The translations under genes were made by a program, and so were the position numbers. A stretch of DNA of 64,000 nt, taken from the NCBI RefSeq assembly GCF_047511655.1, contig NC_133390.1, positions 167,234,083 through 167,298,082 of the forward strand, written 5' to 3'. Of this stretch, positions 1 to 11,504 are shown one piece after another. Within the stretch, counting starts at the first letter, position 1; every line of letters starts with the position of its first letter. This DNA is from Castor canadensis (taxonomy: Eukaryota; Chordata; Mammalia; Rodentia; Castoridae). Below the pieces are notes generated by a model. The model had not been told where the DNA came from. It was given only the letters and a program-made list of their open reading frames with translations, and made no database searches.

Positions 1-1130
1 CTTACTTTGTGTGTAAGAACAATCCATGTTTGCACAATAGTGACGCATTTCTCACAACCTATTTCTACCTTGAAGCAACACATGACTGTGTTAAACGAGA
101 GGCAATGGAAGACTGTGATTCTTGAGAGAATGACAAAAAAAGATGAGCCTTGTGCTGGTCCCTCACTGAATGGAGACGGTTTCAGAATATAGCTCAGGGA
201 AGGGAAACCCAAACAGAGCCCAAGGAGGCCAAGGTGGCTAGGATTTCCAGAGGAGAGGGTTAGAGAGGAGTTGAGAGTTCTCAACCTTGGAGATTTCCGG
301 GGTCCTCTTGAGTCTTTGCCTGGGCAATGATCTGAACAAGCGTGAGAAAAAAGCTGCTGGAAAGCAATAAGAATTTCTAGAGCTCATACAAGGTCAAGAA
401 AAGTTTGTGATTCCAACAGTCAAAAGGGAAACACTTCTTGCTATATCAGGCATCAACTAGAGTCCTCGCAACGGGACTCAACTTAGCAATGAGGCTAACT
501 TAGCCCTAGATGAAAGGCTATTCTGAAACTGCCTTCAAAAGCTAAAAAGAATCCTGAAGTAACCCCAAATGATCCCAAATAACTATGTCCAAACCAACTA
601 TAGCACTGTACGTAGAGTCACAAGTGTTGAAAACCAGTGAGAAAGAAAAATTCTTAAAAAGAAAAATTTCTCTTAATTGGAGGGAAAGGGTTAGGAACCA
701 TTTGGGATCATGGAAGGGTTCTAGATCATTATTGTAGAGGTAGTCACACAACTGTGTGTGTTTACCAAAACTCATAGAATGCTTTACAGAAAAGGATGAA
801 TTTTGCTTTATGTAAATTATACTTCAAGAGACTTGACCCAAAAAAAATGGAAGGAGGAGAGGGGAAGGAGAAGGGAAAAGAGAAGAAAAAGGAAGAGGAA
901 GGGAATAATAGGACAAGGATGGCCTGACATGGCCAAGTGAGGACAGTGAAAAGAAACAGACCATCTACAGTCAAAATAATCTCATAAGCGATGGTGAAAT
1001 TAATCAAGGAAAACATCAGCTATCTTTCATTTTTACTCTCCCAAGTGTTAATACATGAACTATTGGAAGAAATTCCATTTCCATTAGTAACTATTGAAAA
1101 TTTTTATTTTCAGTTTCTCTGGCAGCTTGG
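1..1130. other. Intergenic, no gene recognised
   Basis: No exon, RNA gene or clear repeat family is recognised. A purine-rich GGA/GAA tract lies at about 840-905. Open frames here are short and unlike any family I know. Confidence 0.5.
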
Positions 1131-1207
1131 AATGAACATTAGTTAATATTTGTTGAATATGTGCTATGGTACCAGCATGGTGCTAAGCGCTTACTTACAT
1201 TGTATTT

Positions 1208-1670
1208 CTTTTTTTTATTTAGAGAATACTTTATTAGTTTCTATAATCAAGCCCATCTACATGGGCTTACATGAGACCTTATGTATTTAATACAGTGTAT
1301 TACCCCTGTACAAATGGGAAAAAAATTAAGTTTAACATTTCTAGACCAATATGGCTACTAATTTCTGTACAATGCTTATTCAATACAGTAAACTGGGATA
1401 CTTTTTTCCAAAGTTGACAGCATAGTTAAATTCCCCAAAATTAAAAAAATATATATATATGCATATATATTTATATTAAAAGACCAATAACAGCAGTATG
1501 GTAGGCATCAATGGCAGCAACAGCTTTTCCAGGTTTTGCAGGCATCTGAACAAAACTGTAGAGACATCCATGACACACAACTAAAAAAATAAATAAACAA
1601 AACAGCAGAGTTTTGTTACTGTGTGGTACCTGGCACCATTTCTTTTTATTAGTTTCTCAGTCATCATCTG
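1208..1670 (-). pseudogene. Retrocopy-like 3'-UTR fragment, source gene unknown
   Basis: On the plus strand the block opens with a T-rich run (about 1208-1216). Read on the minus strand it ends with an AATAAA-type signal about 20 bases before an A tail, as in a reverse-transcribed mRNA 3' end. The body is AT-rich and non-coding, with an internal AT stretch at 1446-1480. The insertion may interrupt a MIR, since MIR-like text ends just left of the T run. The 5' limit is uncertain and could extend to about 1865. I cannot name the parent gene and did not find a convincing target-site duplication. Confidence 0.4.
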
Positions 1671-2479
1671 GAAAGAAAATATTTTAGAGTGACATCATTA
1701 AAAACAGCTCTGATAAAGCAAGTAACCTGCTACATATCATAAAGCAGGTACAAGATACTTTATATTCACAGGGTATGATTGAGTTCTGCCCTACATCTAT
1801 AACAGTAGAGGGTACAATTAAAAATGCCTTATTTGGAACTTTATTCTACTTTATCCTACATGTAAAAGATTACGTGTCTTAATCTTTTCAGTCACACCTA
1901 GATAGACATGATTATTGTGCTCATTTCAGAGGTTAAGAAAAGTGAGATTTATTTATTTTTATTTATTTATTTTTTACAAAGCAGCAGGAGAGTTTTATTG
2001 ATAGTGAGAAAGAATGAGTGAAAGCAGAAAGTACATTCCCCAAGGAAGGTGGGGAAGCGGGCTCTGAGCAAGATGGCTTAAAGGGCATACCTGTAGCTCA
2101 AGAGCCAAGAAAAGTGAGATTTAGAGTGAGTAAGTGTGTTGAGTGGAGGACCGATGGTGTGAAGATGGCAGTGGCAAATTGTAAGCCCAGAAAGGTTCCT
2201 AAGGATGGCTCTGCAGCATTGATGACCTCCCCGGGATTCCTGGAGAATTGCCTGTGAGCTGGCCGAATTGACGGTGTCCATGTATGGAGAACAAGCTCCT
2301 CTCCTTCTTCTTGGTATTCCACTTCCCAGTCAGTCCTGCATCAGCTTTATGGTTATAGATTCTCTGCATAAGTCTCTGGTTATTGACTGTTTCCATGCTG
2401 TAACTCCACCAAAGGTAAGGTAACCCCGTGAAAGGGATTCGAAGATACTATGAGTCACATGGGTTTCTTTCTTCCCTTC

Positions 2480-2664
2480 TTTTTTTTTTTTTTTTTTTGG
2501 TGATACTGGGGTTTGAACTCAGGGCCTTCTGCTTGCTAGGCAGGTGCACTGTCACTTGAGCTATTCCTCCAGTCCTTTTTGCCCAGGCTGGCCTGAACCA
2601 TAATTCTCCTGGTCTCTATCTCCCTAGTAGCTAAGATGACAAGTGTGAACCACTGTGCCCAGCC
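2480..2664 (-). repeat. Dimeric 7SL/tRNA SINE
   Basis: A poly(T) start is followed by the complement of the tRNA-type right module, including the B-box-like text around 'gtttgaactcagg', and then by the 7SL-like left half ending in 'gtgcccagcc'. The copy is a minus-strand SINE of the family that recurs through the window. Confidence 0.8.
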
Positions 2665-3074
2665 AGCTATACAGGTTTAACATGTACTAAGCACCTACAA
2701 CCTGCTTTCAGTCATATTTTACTCCCAGTTTACAGCTGGCTGAGGCCTCATGAGGATAAATGATGCTGTGTGATTCTGTTTCTACAAAGTTTTAAGGATA
2801 GGGAGAGCAAGAACCAGTTGACAGAAGAATGAGTAACTTTTGGGGAGAAGTATAAGGGAGGGAGCATAAGGACTGACTAGTGACTGATAGTAATGTGTTT
2901 CTGTGTTTCTTGACTTGGGTGGTGTTGATCTGTGGGTATTCAACTTGTGATAATTCACTCATTTGTACACTTATAATTCAGGCATTTCTGTTATTTTAAG
3001 TAAGACACATATAAAACTTTCCCAAATAAATGATATCACTAAAATGGAATTTTTAATAGACAGCTGAAAATTGA

Positions 3075-3400
3075 AGTGGAAAAAAAAAGTCCTCCCAATG
3101 TAGAACAAAAGGAAATGGAAAAGACAGAGACAAAATATAAGAAAAAAATTAAGAGACTATATCAGGAATAGTATATTTTTAAAATTCTGAAAGCTTTCCA
3201 CAGAGTTTTAAAATATTCATTTATGAAGGAAAAAGAATCAGGCCAGCATCAGATTCCTCACCAGAAGTCAAAAGGCAGGCACCAAGAGTGAAGTATTTTG
3301 AAAGTTCTGAAAGAGATTTTAAACATAGAATTCTACTCTTCACAAGAATGAGGACTTGCCAGGACAGAGAAAGCTTGTCTTTTTCACAATCTGTTATTTT
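3075..3400 (+). repeat. Old L1 (L1M-type) fragment
   Basis: A-rich, coding-like text resembles the ORF1-ORF2 region of ancient mammalian L1 elements. It is similar in style to the L1M copy at 24.5-25.0 kb. Frames are heavily broken. Confidence 0.45.
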
Positions 3401-3789
3401 ATTTAAAGTAAATACTAACTACTAAACTCTTGATTGAAGTTGTAGGGTAGACTATAATAAGAACTACAGCAATTAGGGCTGAAGAAATAAATAAGTCAAA
3501 CTCTCAGAAGCTTAGGACAAGAAAGATTTATGTCTCCAACTACATGTTGACTGTATCTTGGCAGAGATTCTGCTGTCCTGAAACCCAGGCTGACGGAGGC
3601 TCTACCACATGTAATTCTACCAGGTATGGCAGAAGTGGGGACATGGTGTAATGTATGGGGTCCTCACACCAGCCATTAAATGTTCCAGCCCAGAAGTCAC
3701 AAAGGTCACTTCCCCCCACCCCCTTGGCCAGAATTAGTCACATAGTTTGTGAGAATCAACTGAAGTCAAGTCTTTTCTGTCAAAGGGGT

Positions 3790-4240
3790 TAACGTATAGT
3801 ATGTCATCATTGTACAGCTGTCAGCTTAACATCCCTGAATTATTGCCTAGGTGCCTTGTGAGATGTTACTTAACCCTGTAAATTCCTGGTTTAAACAAAG
3901 GGCTGTTCTCAGCTGAGCATGTTCCTGTTATTGCCAGGTGCTCTAGTTTCAAAAACTGCTTGCTTAAGACAACTATTGTTCAAGTAAATCTTTGCTCTCC
4001 CTGTCCCAAGGTCCCTTGCCCCACGAACCTACTTTTTAAATTAGCCAATTATGAAGATCATGAACCAGAAACCCATTCAATCAGGGTGAGGGGCAGACTT
4101 GCCATAGAAATAAAACCTGAGTGGACTTCCTGCCCACTGTGCTTGCTAATAGAACTCTTTGTCTGTGGCACACCCTTCTACGGAAGTAAATTTTGCCTTG
4201 CTTATTGATTTCTGAGTTGTGTCGTGTCTCTCATGACACC
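3790..4240 (+). repeat. Possible solo LTR
   Basis: The segment has the order expected of a retroviral-type LTR: an A/T-rich TATA-like element near 4108 ('gaaataaaacc'), a downstream AGTAAA-like polyadenylation region near 4187, and a short G/T-rich tail. No gag, pol or env sequence is attached. Borders are approximate, and no target-site duplication was established. Confidence 0.35.
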
Positions 4241-4508
4241 CCAATATCCTGAATTCATTTCTAACATGATTCTACCATTAAAAGGGATGGAAAACAACCC
4301 TCTATCCAAAGCAGAGAAAAATTGGATGGGAGGGAAACTTTGAAATCGCCAACACATTAAAAAATGACAAAAAATAAAAGTGAAGCTGACAAAAAGTGGA
4401 AACTAGAAGCCAGTAGAAAAGATGGAGAGGAAAGTAATACTGTGCAAGCCTGTACCATAGAAATGCCAAGAGACATTATCTACGGAATGAAATAAGAATT
4501 CAGAACTG

Positions 4509-4580
4509 AGTGGGGATGTAGCTCAGTGGGAGAGCACTTGTGTAGAATGTGGGAGGCCCTGGGTTCAATATCTGCACCAT
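4509..4580 (+). repeat. ID-like SINE
   Basis: The text begins 'tggggatgtagctcagtggg', the tRNA-Ala-like A-box region typical of rodent ID elements, and continues through a 'gggttcaa' B box. A GA-rich tail follows at 4592-4613. Confidence 0.75.
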
Positions 4581-4754
4581 AAATACATAGGGGGGAGAAA
4601 GAGAGAGAGAGAAATTAAAGCTGATGTTTGCTGAATTTATGAGAACAAGAGAACTACAAATAAGAATATAAATATCAAACAGTTGAAGACAAAGAAAGCA
4701 AAGAGTATAAAGTTTACAATAACTAGTCAATAAACATTGCCTGTTTACCTTAGT

Positions 4755-5120
4755 CCATTTGGGCTGCTATAACAAAAATACTGTAAACTGGTTGGCTTAT
4801 GAGCAACAGAATTTATTTCTCAGAGTTCTGGAGACTAGGAAGACCAAGATCAAGGTGCCAGCAGATATGCTGTCTGGTGAGGACCCAACTTCTGGGTTGA
4901 CAGATGGCACCTTGGTGGTTGTGACCTCACATGGTAGAAAAGCAAGGGATCGCACTCAGACCTCTTTTATGAGGGACCAGTCCCATTCACAAGTGCTCTA
5001 CCTTCGTGACCAGCTCCCCTCCTAAAGCCCTCACCCCAGATACCATAGCCTTGGGGTCTAGGGTTTCCACACAGGTTTGGGAGTGGTGAGGGAGGGACAT
5101 AAACACTTAGACCGTAACAC
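4755..5120 (+). repeat. Ancient placental interspersed repeat, family not assigned
   Basis: The segment carries the widespread mammalian repeat text 'gctataacaaaaatactg', followed by the characteristic 'agttctggagactagga' and 'cctcacatgg' blocks, and ends in 'aacacttagaccgtaacac'. A related copy lies at about 31.39-31.80 kb. Confidence 0.55.
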
Positions 5121-5169
5121 TGTGGTTCATATTTAAGAAGAAATTCAAAATGATTACAAGAGATGGCCT

Positions 5170-5399
5170 TGACAGGCTCAAATGACTTTTGCCTGTAATC
5201 CTAGCTGCTCGAGAGGCAGGATCAGGAGAATTGAGGTTTGAGGTCAGCCCAGGCAAATAGTTCAAGAGACCCTATCTCAACAATATCCAACACAAAAAAG
5301 GGCTGGTGGAGTGGGTCAAGTGGTAGAGTACTTGCTTAGCAAGCCTGAGACCCTGAGTTCAAGCCCCAGTACTGAAAAAATTAAAAAAAAAAAAAAAAG
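5170..5399 (+). repeat. Dimeric 7SL/tRNA SINE
   Basis: The left half has 'gcctgtaatcctagctgctc' and the linker 'caacacaaaaaa'. The right half carries the A-box 'ggtcaagtggtagag' and the B-box 'gagttcaagcc'. A poly(A) tail ends near 5398. Confidence 0.85.
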
Positions 5400-6892
5400 A
5401 AGTAGTCTTGAGGAGTGGGACTGGGTTTGGGAAAACAGGTGAACATTTGTTTGTTGATAAACACCCTTGTGCTGTTTAGAGGAAATTTTTTAACACTTTG
5501 TTTCAAATAATGTCTCTTTGAGGTAACACATACCATCCTTGCCACCTTAGCAAGTTAACATCCTTTCACTTCAGGTGCTTCAGCTTCCCTGACTACAGAG
5601 TAGGGTGACACTGTCCACCTTCTGGACTTTTACCAGGATTAGGTGGAACCACCTGTGGCAGGAATCTGACATAGCACCTGGCACATGGCTCATGCTGACC
5701 AGATGGACAACACCCAGACTGACATCAGGTCTACTCTGGGAGAGAGACTTAGACCCTGAGTCGTGATGGAGAAGCAGTGACCTCAGCTTCTCGGAACCTA
5801 TCCAACCTGTGTCACAGCTGAGCCTGTGTGGCCCAGGCTTACTCCTGGTGACAGGAGGAATCAATCTGGTGGACTAGGCCTGGACCCAGATCCTGACTTC
5901 CAGCCTAGGGCCCTGCTGGCTATTCCCCAGCCCCCCACCATCTCTGAGTCATCAGTTGCATTTGGCTGTGGACTAGGGAAAGAGCAGTAGGGGAAGAACG
6001 GAAACGTTTCGTCCTGTGAAAATTGCTTCTTTTTGTGCTGGCAAGTCCAAGGTGTTCAGACAAAGGTCAAAAGTATGTATCTTCTTTAATATCCTGGAGG
6101 AGGGAATGTGCCACAGATGAGGGTGTGGTGAAAGAGAGAGAGCTAGGAAGGAGAAGGAGGACTGTTACCAACCTTAATGGCTGAAAGGGCTGCTTCTTAT
6201 TACCGGAAATGGTTTTTTTTTTTGAGTACAGAATCAATGTCTGTTTTTCTATCAAAGCCAGCATAAATTATAATCAGGAAAATTGAGAAGCTGTTAAACA
6301 GACTAATGATGCAGTCAAGGCTATGTTCTATCTGGCCTTACCCCCCTCCCTAGCCCCAAACCTTCCTCTCCCAATCTGAGCTTTGCCAGCCCACTACCCT
6401 GGCTGTCCCCTCTGACTGGCCCTCCCCAACCCAGCTACTTAGGCTGCTTGAGTCCTGCTCTAGGACCTGTTCCTCAATGATCCCTCTGGCTCTTTGATGC
6501 ATCATACCACATATTTCTGTCTTTGTCTTTAACAAACTGTGTAGAAGTTATCCCTACACCCATCTGTCCTAGTAAACTGAAAGTTTTACCCTGGACCCTC
6601 AGGCTCAAGCCTGGAATCCAGACAGAATCATGCTTTTTTTTTTTTGGCCTGCATCATTTAGACCCACACAGTGTTCTAAAATTTTTTGCATTCATTGCCA
6701 AAAAACTTAAAATCAAGACCTTTTACATAAAAATCCCAATTTTTGCCTTCTCTTGACAAATTGGAAAGTAGGCAATATGAGATTACTTCTCTGCTCAGAG
6801 CAGCAGTTCTCTTTAGATAGAGTATGCCTTCTGCATTTTTCCACAGTCCTCACCATGCCCTATTATCTCTCTGGCATGAAAACCTCATGTAA
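5400..6892. other. Intergenic, no gene recognised
   Basis: About 1.5 kb without a recognised exon. Open frames such as that on the minus strand at 5580-5864 match no known family and have no splice or promoter context. Confidence 0.45.
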
Positions 6893-7095
6893 GAGCCAGT
6901 GCTAGTGGCTTATGCCTATAATCTTAGCTACCCAGAAGGCAGAGATCAGGAGGATCACAGTTTGAAGCCAGCCTAGGCAAATGGTTTGTTGGTTTGTGAG
7001 ACCCTATCTCAAAAAAACCCATCACAAAATAGGACTGGTGGAGTGGCTCAAGGTGTAGGCCCTGAGTTCAAGCCTCAGTTCACACACACAAAAAA
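6893..7095 (+). repeat. Dimeric 7SL/tRNA SINE
   Basis: The left half begins near 'gtgctagtggcttatgcc'. The linker 'aaaaaaacccatcacaaaa' and the right half follow. The right half lacks the middle of the tRNA module ('aggtgtaggccctgag'), a small internal deletion. Confidence 0.8.
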
Positions 7096-7163
7096 AGAAC
7101 CCTCCATTTTCATCAGTCTTGCAATATTTTTTTTTCCTTAAAGGTAATTAAAGATGAATGTGA

Positions 7164-7732
7164 GTGGAGAACATCATTCTGAGTGAGGTTAGCCTGGCCC
7201 AAAAGACCAAAAATCATATGTTCTCCCTCATACCCAGACATTAGATCAAGGGCAAACACAACAAGAGGATTGGACTTTGATCACAACATAAAGCGAGAGC
7301 ACACAAGGGAGGTATGAGGATAGGTAAGACACCTAGAAAACCAGATAGCATTTGTTGCCCTCAACGCAGAGAAACTAAAGCAGATACCTTAAAGTGACAG
7401 AGGCCAATAGGAGAAGGGGACCAAAAACTACAGAAAAGGTTAGTTCGAGAAGAATTAACTTAGAAGATAACACACATGCACAGGAAATTAATGTGAGTCA
7501 ACTCCCTGTATAGCTATCCTTATCTCAACTAGCAAAAACCCTTGTTCCTTCCTATTATTGCTTATACTCTCTCTTCAACAAAATTAGAGATAAGGGCAAA
7601 ATAGTTTCTACCGGGTATCGAGGGGGTGGAGGGAAGAGGGAGGGGGCATGGGGGGTAAGGGAGGGGGTGAGGGAAGGGGGGAGAAATGACCCAAACATTG
7701 TATGCACATATGAATAAAAAAATAAAGAAAGA
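7164..7732 (+). mobile_element. Young 5'-truncated L1, 3' end
   Basis: The sequence matches the 3' end of the L1 at 13.75-15.75 kb: the last ORF2 codons ('ctgagtgaggttagcctgg'), then the 3' UTR with a G-rich polypurine stretch (7620-7690), then 'atgaataaaaaaataaag' and an A-rich tail. A 13-base flanking repeat (aagatgaatgtga at 7151, aagaagaatgtga at 7733) with one mismatch is a candidate target-site duplication. Confidence 0.85.
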
Positions 7733-8224
7733 AAGAAGAATGTGAAATATTTCTTTTCCCCATGTTCCTCCTTCACACTTGGTGGAGTTCCCTCCTTTCT
7801 GTCACCAGACTCAACCATTTAGGTACGGGGGCTTTCTACCCTTATACCAGGCTGCTCACTCCTTGAAGATAGACATGGGGTCTTGTTCACCAACACCATT
7901 CCCTAGCCAGGTCTGTTGGAAGAATGACTACAACTCTTGCTCCTGGAAGATGAGCTCCTGTCAACAAATATTCACAGGACTGGGGCTATGTGATAGAACA
8001 CTATAGCATGTTCAATCTCCAATACTGAAGAAAAATGTGTAGGGTTATCCATGGGCCCATTTCTAATCCTCAGAGTTCTCTGTTGTGTTGAATCTTCTTA
8101 GAGCCCCCAAATAATGGAAAGCCCTCCCTGGACTGCCACTTCGGGCACCTCTTTCAAAACCTTTCTCTTAGTGGTTACATAAGAGAAAATCAGGAAGAAC
8201 CATTGATTGATGATGGTGGTATTA

Positions 8225-8325
8225 ATATTAGTAATAAATAATTATAATTTATTGAGGGCATTCCATGTACGGAGAACTTTATATCCATTTCCTCAGTCAA
8301 GCTTTACAACAACCCTGGTGTATCA
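8225..8325 (+). repeat. MIR fragment
   Basis: The text 'ttattgagggcattccatgt' and 'cctcagtcaagctttacaac' follows the MIR core order (position in the size distribution, then 'ctcattt...cacaacaacc'). Confidence 0.55.
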
Positions 8326-8477
8326 TTAGACCTCATGTTAATCAGGACCGTCAGTTGCAAGTAGGAAAATGAAAACCCAACAACATAATGACCTACTCTC
8401 AACTGGCTTAAAGCAAAGTTTCTCATAACTGAAAAATCAGATCTAGCCATTCGTCGAACCATCATGACCAATGTAGT

Positions 8478-8612
8478 TCTAAAAATTTCACACACATTAA
8501 TTCCTTTAATCTTTCAAGTTATGTTCCTCAGGTAGGAACTAAGATCAGTTCCATTTTGAAGATGGGGAGACATGGATAATGAGACCTCAATGACTTTACT
8601 CTGATTGTCCAG
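8478..8612 (+). repeat. MIR fragment
   Basis: 'ttcacacacattaattcctt' followed by 'ccattttgaagatggggaga' matches the 3' half of the MIR core in order and spacing. Confidence 0.55.
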
Positions 8613-8752
8613 CCAGGTTGTCATTCCTTTCTCCTTCCCAGCCTTCCTGTGTTTAAGGGGATTGCAGACTTCATTAGCCTCCTTGGAACCTGGAGTCTGA
8701 TTGCCAGAGAGGAGGCAGAAAAAAGCCACACACTCACTTCTCCAGCCTTCCT

Positions 8753-8838
8753 AGGATTTAGGATGTGAACAAGCATGTGGCAGGCTCTACCAATTAAATC
8801 CATCTCCCCGGACTTGGGTTTGCAAATGAAGAACTAGA
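8753..8838 (+). repeat. Source-like arm of an 86-bp inverted duplication
   Basis: This 86-bp stretch recurs in reverse complement at 9814-9899 with one mismatch seen by eye (aaatccat here, aaatctat in the complement of the other copy). This arm is flanked by ordinary unique-looking sequence, so I take it as the likely donor. Confidence 0.85.
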
Positions 8839-9597
8839 GAGAACGCTGTCTGGCGGGTATGGTGGGAACAGCAAGGCCAGGTTCCTGGGCTATGGCCAGC
8901 ATTGGGCTCTGGAACTAGAGGTTCAGTGATGTCCCTGAGGCAAATTCCGCTGTGCTAATGGGAATGTGGATGCCTTTCCTGGCTGCTCAACCTCTCAGTC
9001 TTGTTCCTCAGTGATTCTGTAATCTACTCCCTATTTTTCAATGAATCCTTGTACTGTTCTACCTCAGCCGCATTTCTATTGTTTACTGATAATAAAACTA
9101 GAGTTCTAACTTGGCCCATCTAGCATTTATACATTTATGCTGGGCTGTTTCTGGAAGTATTCTCCAGTTTCAGGTACAGTTGGAGCTAGAATTTATGTGC
9201 TACCAATAACTTGCTCCATCATTTTCTCTTAACTCTTCTGTATACTAGCCTCATTTTTAGCCATGTTCTCCCCTCATAACAGACAGATGACTACCAGCAA
9301 CCCCAGGCTTACAATGCTACCAGCCCAGAACCCTAGCAGAGAACAGCTTCTCTTTTCCAATGGTTCCAGGAAAAGTCTTGGACCTGACTCCTGTTGACCC
9401 AAGTCATCTCTCCAAACCTATCACTGTGGTTAGGGAGGACAATGGAATAAATGGGTTGGCTAGGCCTTTGGTCCACCCCTGTAGCCAGGGTTGGTGTCAT
9501 TCAAAACAAAATGAGGTGGGAGTGGGATGAGGTTCTGAGTGGGAAATCAGAGGGAAAGGATGCTACAGGCAAAAATAAGTTTCCTGCTTCTAAAGAG

Positions 9598-9700
9598 AAA
9601 TAAACTTAGACTCAGAGAGGCTAAGCAATTTGTTTAGAAGCACACAGTTAGGGAATAGAGAAGTTGGAATCTGAATCCTATCAGACACTCATGGCTCAGC
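9598..9700 (+). repeat. MIR fragment
   Basis: 'gactcagagaggctaagcaa' followed by 'cacacagttagggaatagag' is the conserved 3' part of MIR. Confidence 0.55.
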
Positions 9701-9813
9701 TTTGGTGTCACTTTTCCCACTTGGCTTGCAGTCATTTCCTTGGTTTTGTTTCTTCCCACTTTCCTAATTAAATGTTCTCCATAAAGGACATTGTACATAT
9801 ACATATACATATA

Positions 9814-9899
9814 TCTAGTTCTTCATTTGCAAACCCAAGTCCGGGGAGATAGATTTAATTGGTAGAGCCTGCCACATGCTTGTTCACATCCTAAATCCT
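9814..9899 (-). repeat. Inverted 86-bp copy inside a TA microsatellite
   Basis: The segment is the reverse complement of 8753-8838. It is bordered on the left by 'acatatacatatacatatat' and on the right by an uninterrupted TA run (9901-9922), so the copy appears inserted into a pre-existing microsatellite. Confidence 0.85.
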
Positions 9900-9900
9900 G

Positions 9901-9922
9901 TATATATATATATATATATATA
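9901..9922. repeat. (TA)n microsatellite
   Basis: An uninterrupted TA run adjoins the inverted 86-bp copy. Similar TA-rich text lies on the other side of that copy. Confidence 0.9.
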
Positions 9923-10064
9923 CAGTTATAAGGAAAAAAGTAAAAATCTTGCAAATCTAATCACCATATGAGGACTACTAGGAACATTTTGGTGGGCATT
10001 TTTCATGCATGTCTACACACATGGAAGTAATCTTTTATATAAATCAAAACAAATGAACATTCTT

Positions 10065-10160
10065 GGGCTGGTGGAATGGTTCAAGTGGTAGAGTGCCTGC
10101 CTAGCAAGCATGAGGCCCTGAGTTCAAACCCCTGTACTGCCAAAACAAAACCAAAAAATA
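10065..10160 (+). repeat. tRNA-type SINE right module (monomer)
   Basis: The copy starts 'gggctggtggaatggttcaa' and carries the B-box text 'ctgagttcaaacccctg', followed by an A-rich tail. It lacks the 7SL-like left half. Confidence 0.85.
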
Positions 10161-10353
10161 AAAGAACATTCTTTTAATCATAGACACTTTTTTGTGTGAT
10201 TTTTTCCCCCTTACCTATTCCTCTTCTTCTTCTTTCCCACCTTCCACTAATCTCCCTAACCTACCCCACATCTTCTGACTCATGAACCCCTGTGTTAATA
10301 ACTGATGTATATACTTGTAGGCTTTTCTCCAAGCAATATGATCACCACAGACA

Positions 10354-10403
<50 letters not shown>
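10354..10403. repeat. (AC)n microsatellite
   Basis: About 25 uninterrupted AC units. The histidine/threonine and valine/cysteine open frames over it are artefacts of the repeat. Confidence 0.95.
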
Positions 10404-10404
<1 letters not shown>

Positions 10405-10847
10405 CCTATATAGAAATTCTGCTCTTCATTCCTGCACTATTCATCTTATAATCATTTTAAAGGATACAAATAGGGTATTTTGGGTGCCATAGAGTGGTTG
10501 TTGAGAGAGAGGGATCTCACTCATGGAATGAGCCCTTCTTGACACTGAAAGTGCCTTGCTGAGGTAACCGTCAGGTGAGCTCATTCAGGTGAGCTGGGGT
10601 TGCTGGTAGAGAGTGAAAGCTTTCTGTCCTCTACAGGATCTGGTCTCCTGGTGTCCAGGTAGGTTTGTGAGCCTGTCTGCAAGGCTGAAAAACCTGCAAA
10701 GTCACCTCTGACTGAGGCTCCAGAGTCCAGGCCAGCTCACTCCTCCTCCCCCAAGCCCTTCAACACTTTCTCTTGTTTCCCCTTATGGATTTTTTTCTTT
10801 CTCCTGATGAGCAATTTGAACCAGTTCAGGGACCACTTGCTCTGTCC

Positions 10848-11030
10848 TCAGGTCAATAGCCCTTGGGAAGGGTTGCAGATGGACTCTAAGATGCACTTCA
10901 GCTGCTCCTTCAGGGAAGCATCGTTTCTTTCCAACTCAGTTTCACTCAAATTGAACTCCTTCTGCTTCAGTAAAGCAGCCGCCTTTGAGATCATGAGTTG
11001 CTTCCAGCCCAGAGCCAGAAATAAACCAGG
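10848..11030 (-). other. Unassigned open frame, coiled-coil-like
   Basis: On the minus strand a stop-free stretch of 61 codons ends in TGA at 10848-10850. Its peptide has a natural-looking amphipathic composition rich in K, E, L and Q, for example LLKQKEFNLSETELER, and LKEQLKCILESICN further on. An internal ATG occurs near 10995. I cannot identify the family and see no clear splice acceptor. It may be an exon relic, a decayed retrocopy or chance. Confidence 0.25.
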
Positions 11031-11504
11031 TTAGGACTTGTCTTGTTCATCTCTCTAAAGTCCAGCTGGCCACCAGGTGCCTTCAATTTTATTGGTTTGT
11101 TTCTTGGTCACTGTCATGTTGTAGAAGGGTTTTTAACTTGCTCTTTGGATAGAGTAAATGCTCAAAAACATTTTGGGAAAGGGATGAAAGGATAAGTCAT
11201 GGAATAGTCTGAATGTGGTGAATGGTAGGTGAAGGAGACTAAAATAAGATAATGCATTAAAACCGAGAATAGTTACTGAGCAGGATCGGAGTACAGCCTT
11301 ATCTAGTGGCGCCACCTTCCAGAAATAGGTTAGCACAACAGGCCCATTTCTCCAGTGGGCTTGAGGGTGCTGGTTTTGAAGATGCCAGCAAGGATGAAGT
11401 AAAAAGGAGAGAATAAATTTCAACAAAATCTCCCCATCCGCCTTCCCCCCCACCTGCCAATTATTCTAATATTATTACTTTTACCAAAGCACTACTATAA
11501 ACAT

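Noticed and set aside
3790-4240. Complete endogenous retrovirus around the LTR-like block
   Set aside because: No second LTR and no gag/pol/env-like frames flank it. At most it is a solo LTR.
10215-10492. ORFs with Cys/Val or Thr/His runs
   Set aside because: They translate the (AC)n microsatellite.
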